NCBI GenBank assembly: GCA_026686845.1
Contig: JAIVEN010000013.1
Coordinates: 14,962,001 to 15,026,000 of the forward strand
Length of the DNA stretch: 64,000 nt
From: Adenanthera pavonina
Taxonomy: Eukaryota > Streptophyta > Magnoliopsida > Fabales > Fabaceae
Direction of reading: 5' to 3'
A model generated the notes under the pieces. The model was not told the origin of the DNA. It searched no databases and saw only the letters and a program-made list of their open reading frames with translations. Positions 12,857 through 22,529 of this stretch are shown here, piece after piece (positions within the stretch are counted from its first letter, which is position 1; each line of letters begins with the position of its first letter). Both the position numbers and the translations under genes were made by a program.

Positions 12857-13510
12857 TAAGCAAATTTGTATGTAATTAATTAGAGAATCTGTAATAGCGT
12901 TTTAGCGTGCGCAAGCCAGCTCCAATCTCTGATCTCTCACTGCTTCACCACGTCGCGTGGAAGCTGATTTACGAGTCTTGTCATCATCCTGAACCATTTA
13001 CCAGGGCATCATCATTCATCAGTCCTCAGCAAACAAGCCCAGGTTCTCTCTTTGTTCCCATCTACGTTTTAATTCTTCTCGAAAAAGATGCGTTTTACCC
13101 GATCCGCGTTTTCAAATGATTATATCAGGGTTGGGTAGTTGTGGATTTTCCATAATCATATGTGGAAGGGCTTGTTCTGTATACAATTGGGAGTCATGCT
13201 TTCTCTGTATGTGGGTTGTTGAGTTTGATTGCCTTTCCAGTTAACATTTGATTGTGGACCACCAGATTGTGTCTCTTCAAGAACGTCCATTTTGCTCCGA
13301 GAATTAAAAATATTATGCAGTGATTGCTTTGCTTGCACCCGTCGTAGGCTTACCTACTTAGTGCATTAGGGCTTAATTTACTACCAGCGGCTGTTGTAGA
13401 GAGTAGTGTTTGATGTTTCTGACATTTTTTGTTTGATTATTTTTTGGATCTACTTCTTGGGTAGGTTGTCGCGTGACTTTGATATATTCTAGTCGTGGAG
13501 CTTATTGGAG
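12857..13510 (+). promoter_or_regulatory. VAMP727 promoter-proximal region and 5' UTR
   Basis: About 650 bp between the MITE and the ATG, richer in GC than its surroundings from 12900 on. A CT-rich, leader-like tract (12920-12950) and CCACGTCGCGTGG (12948-12960) suggest transcription starts near 12900. A 5' UTR intron is plausible: donor CCCAG|GTTCTC near 13041, acceptor TATTCTAG near 13493. No convincing TATA box. The UTR structure is inference. Confidence 0.4.
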
Positions 13511-16500
13511 ATGAGTCAGAAGGGTTTAGTTTATAGCTTCGTTGCAAAAGGGACTGTCGTATTGGCAGAGCACACTTCATTTTCAGGAAATTTCAGTACC
13601 ATTGCTGTTCAATGCCTGCAGAAACTGCCTTCAAATAGCAGCAAATACACATATTCATGTGATGGATACACATTCAACTTCCTCGTAGACAATGGATTTG
13701 GTATTGATTATTCTTAGTTGTTATAATGTATTATTTGGGTTGGTCTATGCGTCTACAAGACATATCTGAAAGCTTTTCCCTTTGATGCAGTTTTTCTTGT
13801 TGTTGCTGGTGAATCAATTGGACGGAGTGTGCCTTTTGTATTTCTTGAACGAGTGAAGGATGATTTTAAACAGCGTTATGGTGAAAGCATTAAGAATGAT
13901 GGTACCCATCCACTGGCTGATGATGACGACGATGAGTTTTTATTTGAAGACAGATTTAGCATTGCCTATAGTCTGGACAGGGAATTTGGGTTTGTTTAAG
14001 CTTGATCCTGTTTCAGATTTAAGTTATTGTTACTTGTTGTCTTCATTGTAGTTTGGTGGTGTTTTTGGTCATTTATTGTTTTGATCCTGTAATGCAGGCC
14101 AAGACTTAAGGAGCACATGCAATACTGTATGAACCATCCAGAAGAAATGAGCAAACTATCAAAATTGAAGGCTCAAATAACTGAAGTCAAGGGGATAATG
14201 ATTGACAATATTGAGAAGGTATAAATTGGCCTGTTGCAACACATGCACAGCACGTTAGTTTTTCTTTTTTTGAACTGTTATAGTTATATAGATGTTAGTA
14301 CTAGACTTGTGATTGCTACCATATACAGTCAGTTCTGGTTCCAGACATAGAGGTATGAATGAAGCAGTGGTGTCTGGTTACAGCGTTTCTGTGACATGAT
14401 GAATAAAAGCTTGACCTGAATATTTTTTGGGGGGAATTTTATTTGTGAATTCATTCACGTCAATGTTTTGGCTGCCCAAAAAATCTAGTATATGTATAGT
14501 TACAGTGAATTATAGAAATTATGGTTTAAATCTAGAATTATGATTATAAGTTGCAAATATGAATTATTGTTTTTTACTTTTCTTTAAGTAGGGGGCTTTG
14601 AACATTTTGCAGGGTAATCATTTTCTTCTGCTATTTTACCGTTCAAAGTTGTTTTTGTGCTGTGGTGATTTATAAATTATAATAGAACTCAAGCACACTC
14701 ATTTTGGCTGAAGAAGCCTTTTTACCACTTTCCTATGTTTTATAGGTATTCCTTTTCTGCTGATCTGATTCCCAGTAAAATTCTAGTTATAGAGTAATAT
14801 AGAAGTTTGATGATGAAAAGAAAGTAGATATGTAAGAAAAAGCGTATTGTAATAAATAAAGGAAAAAAGACAGCTTTCTTGGCCTTGTTATATCAGTATG
14901 CAGCTGCAATATAGCTAATAGATGAATTTATATTATGCATTAAACCCAACCCTGTAGATTGGACTGTTGCTGGTTCTCGTTACCTGTTTCTGTAATGAAT
15001 CATTCAGATCTGGATGACCTGTGTTGTTCAGAAATTTGAGTAGGATCAATGTTATGTCTTACCTGTCATGTGTCTGTTTTCATGCCTAACAAATATTCTC
15101 TTTTCGTGGTGTGATAAATCTGTGAATAACTTCCTACACCACCCAAAAATAATTTGATTTTCTCAGACCTGGTTTACACCAGTTTGTTGATGTCCACAAT
15201 TTTAAACATACCCCTTTTGTTTTGCCTTTTTTCTTTTTACTTTTCTTTTTTTTTTTTTCGTGTGTTGTTTTTTTTTTGGGGGTGGGGGTGCGGAGCAGGG
15301 GTAGTACTCTACATGGAAGCTATGTAGATGTTAATTTTAATTCTCTAATTACATTTAGAAAATTTAAATCGCTTGATAAATATTAATCAATGTGGGACCC
15401 ACTCTCTTGCACAAATTTCAGAACTCTTCAAAAGCGGATTCATTATTCAGTATTCTCTTTGATCTACCATTCTTTCTAGAACTATTGGTTTTCATACTGC
15501 TATGGGAAAAGTTTAGCTTTAAAATACCACTTACATCTTTGAATATGTTTTCCTTAAGGTTTTGGGTTTGACTTTTGAATTTCATTCTTGGGTTTTCTAA
15601 GCATGACTTGATCTCAGGTGCTCCAGTCACGCTTGTAAGAAGTTTCTTCATCTAATATGCAGAGATTGGCAAATTTGCAGTATTCTTGAGCTTCGTTGGC
15701 TTTTTATTTTCTGTTATTAGTTTTATTGCTGAGTTTCTTATCCTTGCCCCAAATTTACTACTCCCTTATCTCTTATAATATTTCTTATTTCATTAAAAAA
15801 TAGTTTTTTAAGCAAGACTTTATTTGATACTCATCCTTGGGAATCTTAATAGATATGACCAAGAGAAGATAACAGAGGCCTTTATTTTTGTCTTCTCTTT
15901 TTCAGTCATAAATTGCCCCACAGTGCTTTCTTTCCATTATGTGTTTTCACATGCATGCACAAATATGCACACATGCATGTGTTATTTGTCTCTTTTAGGA
16001 TAACTGTTGAGCTAAGATCCAGGTTAGATTGTATTCTTTCTGCATGCTTGATTAAAATTTTGTATTTGGTGTGCTTATGGTGGGGTATTACATGAAACCT
16101 TTTTTTTTTGTGTGGCGAAAAAATACATTGATGAAAATACAAAGCAATACAGAAATAGAGGACAAGAAATCCTCTTCAACCAAAAAAAGAAAAAGAAAAA
16201 AGAAAAGAAAATAGCCAGCCTCTTTAACTCGAGCATATCATGCAATTCCTTTTAAGATCCGGGGTGCACTGGCTGCATTAGAATAATCGTATTTGATTTC
16301 AGAGCAGGTGTTCTTCACAAGTTGTAATTTGATTATGTGCTGTTCTATTACCTCTAAGTGCATTTGTCTATAGTATAAACACAACAAAAAGGCGCTGTGA
16401 CTAGCTGTAGACCATTATAAAATATGTTAGTTCATTTTAACTACCTCAGTAAGATGATTTCTTGAACGAAAATTATTAAGGGTTTGTTTGGTATGGAAAT

Positions 16501-19500
16501 TTTCTGAGGAGATGACGTTTGATAGAGCTCATTGGCGTCGTTTGATCCATGTAGCCGACCCCACATAGTGGGATAAGGCTAATGTTGTTGTTGTTTGGTA
16601 TGGAAATTTCTCAAGATTTCCATGGAAATTTGATTTGGAAAATTAAGATCACAATGTTTGAGAGAAGTTTTGTGATAGAGCTTCTGAGGAACTTTAATAT
16701 TCTGTAGGTATTAGATACGTATGAAATCTGGGCGTCTTATTCCCAACTATATTGATAGGATGTTTTTCCCAACTGTTTAATCTCTTTTCTGAAATCTTTG
16801 CTGAACTTGGCTGGTGTAGATACATGACCCCTAACTCTATTCTAATAGAATTACTATTGTTATACTTTTTCCCCCTATTGTCATACTTCTGACTAACGAC
16901 TAATCCCATGTATCAATTAAAACTCCCCCTCCCAGAAAGCACTGAGAAAAAAATAGAAGGAATTACTAGTAATGGAATGAGTTGTAAGTGTGGGTTGTCC
17001 TTCTTGACTTCTTCCTAACCAGGAAAGCTTATTGTAACTTCAGATGTCCCTGAAGTGTCACCAGATTCTTCAGCTTCCTCTTCTTGAACCAAAATCATGA
17101 AAATTTGTTAGTTCTTGCATTTGTGATGTAGGTTTACTTCCCAGGAGACCGATAGCAAAGGCCTGTTTCTCTCTTTCTATCAATCTCTTTCTTGGAATGT
17201 TGCCTGATCTGTCAGTCGGCTCCCAAAATTAGTCTTCATATTGCCGATTGTAGTGTTTGTGCTCTTTTCTTCCATGTATGAGAATTTCTGGTTTGCAACT
17301 GGTACTTGAGGTCTGAGGTTGGAGTTGGATGTATTGGTGAGTGTCTTAGATGCCAATAATGGAGTCTAACTGATTTGAGGAGCTGTGTTCTTATCGAACA
17401 TAGCTGACTGAACCATGGCCATAAAGAGATGTAAGTGATGCTTCCCTGGCCTTGCCAAGTACATAGCATTTGCCTTTTTATTTTTGGAGGAAAAGGGAAG
17501 CTTTATTCCAAAAAAAAAATTACAGAGGCAAGGTGCCGTAACAACAAAAACTAGGCACCAGATATGTACAAGAGAAAAGGAACAAGAGACAAGTCAAACA
17601 GTCAGTGGAGATACATGCTCAGGTAGTGTAAATTGTTCATATTAAGGGAATGATCAGCTATGGCTTTCACTTCCCTAGCAATGCCAATGGGAGAGATAGA
17701 TTCATCTGTAAAATGCATCTTGTTTCTAGCTTCCCTTAATTTCCAGCACATGATGCCGAAAATAGTGCACCAAAATTTACTTCTTAGTTTCTGGTTGCTG
17801 TTCTTGAGGAGCCAGGTCTGCACAGGTTCATTGAAGAAACCTTGGATGAGGTGGCTTGGTGTGATAAGGAGCCAACTCGCTCTAGCAACAGGACTGGTCT
17901 TAAGACATGGTCCAGATCCTCAACATCGTTTTGGCAGAGATGGCAAGTACCATCCGTGATCATGTTCCTTCATAACCATTTACTATTAGTCAAGAGCCTG
18001 TCCTTTAAAGCTAACCAGAGGAAGGTTCTTGTTCTTTGTGCATGAGGCAACGTTCAAGCTAAACCCCACTTAGGTTCTTTCTCATTCCAGTGGCACCATT
18101 GGTTGGCTTCATAAGCAGAAGATACTGTAAATTGCTTGTTACCTGTTAAGTTCCAGCAGCTGGTTGCCTGTCCATCTGAATCTTGCAGTGGAAGGCATGT
18201 GGCAATTTGTAGGAGGGTGTCATGTGGCAGAAGGTGTTGAAAGAGCCCCCATCTCCATTGTCCATCTGGTCCCACAAACTCGCTGACCGTCTTTTCAAGG
18301 TCACGTGGGATTTTGGCCAACGAAAGGTTTTTCAGTGGACCCAAGTCACCAATCCAGCTATCCTTCCAGAATTGAACTTGTTTCCCATCACCTGGTTTCC
18401 ATATTATTCCTGCTTCAGTCATGTCCTAATATACATAGCATTTATTTGCTAGGCTTGAAAATTTTTATTCTTATGGGAGCCTCAATCTCATCCTCCGAAC
18501 CTCCAAAGAGGCAACTTAAGGCTAATATGAGTAACTCTTCAAGCTTCTTTGAGTAGTCTATGACTGCCCCTTCTCACTTTGAATTCTTGAGTTCAGACAT
18601 GGGATAAGTGCTCTAGATTTCTCCCATATAGGCTCCAAGATTTTTCAGATTTCATGCAATGTACAGAAAATGTGTTTAGTTGTATCAGGTTTTTGTTCTT
18701 GTAAGTTATTGTTTGAAGGCTTTTACTCATTTCATTGGAACTCATGCTGCTGCCGTCTAGATAACCAACATAATGTTCTGACTTATGATTTTCTGTGCCC
18801 TGAGGGACTGGAAGTCTTTGTTTGTTGCTCAATCAGGGGAGACATTAAGTTACTGCTCATTGATATTTTGCTCTCAAATAACAATCTTTGCACTTCCTGG
18901 ATAACAGGTTTTGGATCGGGGAGAGAAGATTGAACTTCTGGTGGATAAAACAGAGAACCTTCAGTTCCAGGCATGTATTATCCTTGGTTTATCCATGCTG
19001 GTTTGAAAAATAAACTAAAGGGAAAATTGTATTTTGGTCTATGGCTAGCAGGTAAACTTTCAATTTGATCATCCACTTATCATTCTTTCAGTTTAATCCC
19101 TCAATGATAAGATTTCTTGCATTTTTGCACTTCCATCATATTTTCCTCCATTTAATGCCAATTCTAATGATCTGCTGACTTGGATGGTATTGGTAGAAAA
19201 TCAGCCCACATAATAGGTGACAAGCGATGTTCAAGTCAGCATATTGTTAGATTTGACATTAAAGTTTTGATGAAAAAAATTATGGAAATGCAACATTACA
19301 GGCATTTCAACATTGAGGGATGGAATCAAAAGAGAGATGATCTGTGGGGTACCAAATTGAAGGTTCACCCATCTGTCAGACTTAAAATGAGGATTTCCTC
19401 AATAAATATCCACTGATGTTGTGCTTGTTATTATTTTCCTTGCAATTTTAGGCTGATAGCTTCCAGAGGCAAGGAAGGCAGCTAAGACGGAAAATGTGGC

Positions 19501-19595
19501 TGCAGAATCTTCAAATGAAGCTGATGATGGGAGGAGGAATCCTCATCATAATCGTAATATTATGGGCCATTGCCTGTGGTGGTTTCAAATGTTGA
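13511..19595 (+). CDS. VAMP727: VAMP727, longin-type R-SNARE (five coding exons)
   Basis: Exons 13511-13700, 13791-13989, 14098-14218, 18908-18970 and 19452-19595 join to 717 nt (238 residues plus stop), close to the Arabidopsis length. The product is an R-SNARE of the VAMP72 group that acts in fusion between prevacuolar compartment and vacuole, with SYP22-type Qa, VTI11-type Qb and SYP5-type Qc partners (family knowledge). Visible parts: longin domain from MSQKGLVYSFVAKGTVVLAE; an acidic insertion at about residues 100-119 (HPLADDDDDEF) that distinguishes VAMP727 from other VAMP72 proteins; SNARE motif about 146-206 with zero-layer Arg174 in VLDRGEKIELL; a C-terminal membrane anchor about 215-233 and short tail CGGFKC. 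The ATG fits the family N-terminus. Intron 3 is very long (4.69 kb) and full of transposons. Intron 4 has a GC donor. No frameshift or stop, so the gene appears intact. Confidence 0.97.
16095..16215 (-). mobile_element. Possible LINE 3' end (poly-A tail seen as poly-T), intron 3 of VAMP727
   Basis: A T10 run at about 16100-16109 is followed by GTGTGGCGAAAAAATACA and then A/G-rich sequence. On the minus strand this resembles the 3' untranslated end of plant L1-type elements (TTTGTATTTTCATCAATG followed by an A tail). I found no target-site duplication or coding sequence. Confidence 0.3.
16503..16592 (+). mobile_element. Au SINE, 5'-truncated, with 17-bp target-site duplication
   Basis: A 90-bp insert in VAMP727 intron 3 lies between perfect copies of GTTTGGTATGGAAATTT (16486-16502 and 16593-16609). 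It carries the Au SINE 3' signature (CCATGTAGCCGACCCCAC, AGTGGGATAAGGCT) and ends in TTGTTGTTGTT, the usual Au tail. The 5' part with box A is missing. Confidence 0.9.
17472..18431 (-). mobile_element. L1-type LINE fragment, 5'-truncated, with 12-bp target-site duplication
   Basis: It lies antisense in VAMP727 intron 3 between perfect copies of TACATAGCATTT (17460-17471 and 18432-18443). The minus strand at 18422-18054 encodes the end of a plant LINE reverse transcriptase ORF: WKPGDGKQVQFWKDSWIGD, then LPLQDSDGQ and the W-N-tg-FTVSSAY pattern of the zinc-binding C-terminal region. A second block (17823-17602) has FWCTIFGIMCWKLREARNK, the expected downstream Trp/Arg-Asn-Lys block. The 3' end at the left shows a short A/T tail (TTTTTATTTTT on plus). 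Endonuclease and RT core are absent, which is normal 5' truncation. Confidence 0.88.
19018..19399. mobile_element. MITE-like inverted-repeat element in VAMP727 intron 4
   Basis: The left arm (about 19018-19125) and the right arm read backward (about 19399-19290) align by eye over ~100 bp: TTTTGGTCTATG versus TTTTAAGTCTGA, shared CTTTCAATTTG/CCTTCAATTTG, shared ATCCCTCAATG. It is about 380 bp long with no ORF of interest. A 9-bp flanking duplication is only weakly suggested, so the superfamily (Mutator-like) is a guess. Confidence 0.5.
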
Positions 19596-21231
19596 TGGAG
19601 GTAAGCAAATTGATATCCGTTATCACAGAAGAACCTAAATGGATGTACAAAACGGTACTTTATTTCACCTTGTACATGGAGTCTGATTCCAGAATTTGTC
19701 TTGTTAACTGTCTTAGCCTGTAATTAAGGTTGGTGAAAGCTGCTGGTTACTTTTAACTAAATTCTTACTTTAGATGACACCTTTTTTTCCCCCTTTTTCA
19801 TATTATTTTAAAATACTTTTGCCATGTTGCGCTTCAGTTGCTTTTTTTTTTTTTGGTTAATTTGTTTCATTAAATATTAGAGTAACTTAGTTTGAGAATT
19901 TGCTAGCTGCATATTTAATTAGAACATGCCTGTGCGGCCTCGAATGACTAACATGTTATTGTTATGATAATAATATGCATAAAGTAAAAAACTTGATTGG
20001 TGATGCAGAAGAGTCATATATAGTTTCCATTCTAGCGTTCTTTACTAGTTGAAGAGAGTCGTACTTTTTACCACGGGTGATGAATAGATGATTTGTTTTT
20101 TAAAAAAAGTTTATAATGTGTAAATGTCTTCATAATTACTATTATCTAAGGGAGAGGCATGAAAAATATTTTTTTATTATCAATTACTTTTTTGAAGTTA
20201 TAAAATGGGATCTTTTGACAAATATATTTGAAGATTTGGTTTTTCGTAAAATCTATTGGCATCATATGATTCATTCCCATTTGATATATGGAATGATTTT
20301 TTATGGAAAGAGAATGAGAATGGGATTGAGAATTGAAATTTGTTTTAAATGTGTGTTTGGTTTGTTAAAAAAAGATAATGGAAATAAAAAAAAAGAGAAA
20401 AATTACAAAATGATGCAAATGCCCCACATTGATAAAAAAAAAAAAACCTCCTTCCTCATTTTTTCTTCCTTCTGGCAAATACCTCTGGCCATAGCTACCA
20501 TAGAAGACAAGCCAACTAAAAAAAACAACAAATCAACTTCTATGAAGATGGGGAGGATGCCATCAAGGGTGAGGAATCCACAGCCAAAGTCACCATCTAT
20601 GAAGAGGGAGATGATGCCCAGTTATCGTAGCTAAGTAAGAGAACCACCATCACCATGGGTAGAGAGCATATAACCATTGTTGCTATAACCGTGGAGCACT
20701 TGTACAATGGATTTGACGAAGCTACTATTATTGTCGTCGTCGCTGAACGTTAGGGGTTGGGAATGCGATGATTGTGGAAAGTGTGGGTGTTAGAAGCTAT
20801 CGTCACCATTGAACGTCATGGTTTCTGTCATTGGGGAAGGCACATCATTGAAGATGGAAGAGAGATACTGGGAAAGAGGGTTTATGTGTGAAAGGGTATT
20901 TTTGTCCCAAAAATTATCATTCCCACAGTCTCTTCCATTTCCACCCAACCACACCCCCCCTAAACAAAAAGCATTCACCATTCCCATGTATGTGGGTGTT
21001 GGTGATTTCCAGGATAGCTACTACCATCATACCAAACCAAATGTCTATAGTGTGGGAATGCCGTTCCCGTTCCCATTCCTTCAACATAATTCCCTCCTAC
21101 CAAACGGGATCTAAGTGGGTTGGGAAAAGGATGTTGTCACTGATGTTGTAATTACTTTTTTGTTTTACTTTTTATGTTGTATAAGATGCTTTTCTTGAGA
21201 TTGAAAATATACCACTAATTCAATTTTGCAG
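19596..21231 (+). other. VAMP727 3' UTR with a likely 3' UTR intron
   Basis: Five bases after the TGA stop comes a strong splice donor, GAG|GTAAGC (19601). A possible acceptor is AATTTTGCAG at 21222-21231, which would remove an intron that includes the insertion at about 20240-21115. Several poly-T tracts occur near 19780 and 19840. Where the transcript ends cannot be told from sequence. Confidence 0.4.
20240..21115. mobile_element. Possible TIR-type non-autonomous DNA transposon
   Basis: The left part has GAGAATGAGAATGGGATTG then GTGTGTTTGGTTTG. The right end read backward has GGAATGGGAACGGGAACGG then CATTTGGTTTGGTA. The order and content match, as expected of inverted ends. The centre has no credible transposase; long open frames there are low-complexity Lys-rich. 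Exact ends and target duplication are not resolved. Confidence 0.35.
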
Positions 21232-21239
21232 TACTAGTT

Positions 21240-22529
21240 TGTTTTTATTAGTAATGTTAATTGAGGGTAAATCTCATGTTTGAGAGTAATTAATAAAGAT
21301 CGGATGATGATGAAATTTTTGTCAACTAATCTTTGAAATTTTCATTTTTTTATTGTAACTTTTTTGTTAAGAGAGTAAGGAGTAAAGTTTCATTAAGAAA
21401 GAGAAAATAATTCATGATTCATTATTTTCCCTGCTCTCTCCTTCCTATTTTCTGTAGATTCTTTTTTTTTTATATAGACTTGAAGCATTGATGAATTACT
21501 AATACCAAAATCTGATTCCAAATAGGTGATATGACCAGATAAAAAAAAAAATAAAAGATGGGGAAGTGATAATGAGTTAATTCATAATTACTTGATTATA
21601 AAGGTTTTCATGACATGTCAAGAACTTTTTTTTTTACACAAATTTGAGTTGTTAATTAAATACTTACAAATAACTGAATTAATATTAATTTCTCAGAACA
21701 ATTCTACTTGTAACTAAGTGGCTCTATCAAGTTTAAAATATGATTTATATTGTTCGCTACTTATAAATAATCTGATTTGTTATAGATTGTGTATAACTTG
21801 TTACAGATCTAATGTGTTATATTAATGTTAATATTGATTGGTGTTGATGACGATAATACAGTTCATGTTAGTGACTCCAACCAGCATGTCCACATGAAGG
21901 CTGTACTTTTGAGACAATGATGAAGTTTCTGAACATACCTTATATATAAACAAAATAAAATCAAGCGGATAAATTCCAAAATCATTATAATACTCAAACT
22001 GAATAGTACAGGAATTATTAATGCTGTACAAGAATCGATAAACAAACAGTTTATCAAAGAAAAGAAAAAAAAACTATAGACAAACACTTATTACATAGAC
22101 ACAATACTATAGAAAAATTTGATATACATTTTTCTTATATTATTGGAGACAACTGCAAATATATACTCACCTACCCACTCACTCACACACCTAAAATGAT
22201 AACTTACTATCTGTGGGACTCGATCCTACGACTTCTTTCCATTTAGAGAGTGTTGGTGTTACTAGATTATCAAGCCATTGTATTATATTTTGTATATTAT
22301 CATATTAAATATAACATCCAAGGTTTTAAGAGACTATGATGATTAAAAAAAAAGGTTAACAAACTGATCTAAGATCCCCCTGACTACATATTTTTCAAGT
22401 GAGATGTCACACAAAATGCTGTGATCCTATGACATTCCGAAATGTTACATGACAGTCTAAATTTTAGATATCAATGTATCAAAACATAGATATTTTGGAT
22501 ATTGGTATCCCAAATGTAACGGTCACTTT
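21240..22529. other. Intergenic AT-rich region
   Basis: No gene recognised. It lies between VAMP727 and the minus-strand gene ending at 22530. The part right of about 22130 may hold that gene's 3' UTR. GGGACTCGATCCTACGAC at 22216 resembles a reversed tRNA T-arm but lacks the rest of a tRNA. Confidence 0.3.

Noticed and set aside
18971..18976. Using the GT at 18975 as donor of VAMP727 intron 4
   Set aside because: It adds bases that produce an immediate stop on joining to exon 5; the GC donor keeps the conserved protein.
20116..20634. 172-codon open frame as a host gene
   Set aside because: Low-complexity Lys/Met/Asn-rich product, no domain, overlaps a probable DNA transposon with inverted ends.
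22216..22233. Reversed tRNA T-arm-like GGGACTCGATCCTACGAC
   Set aside because: Isolated similarity without the rest of a tRNA; probably from an old SINE or other repeat.
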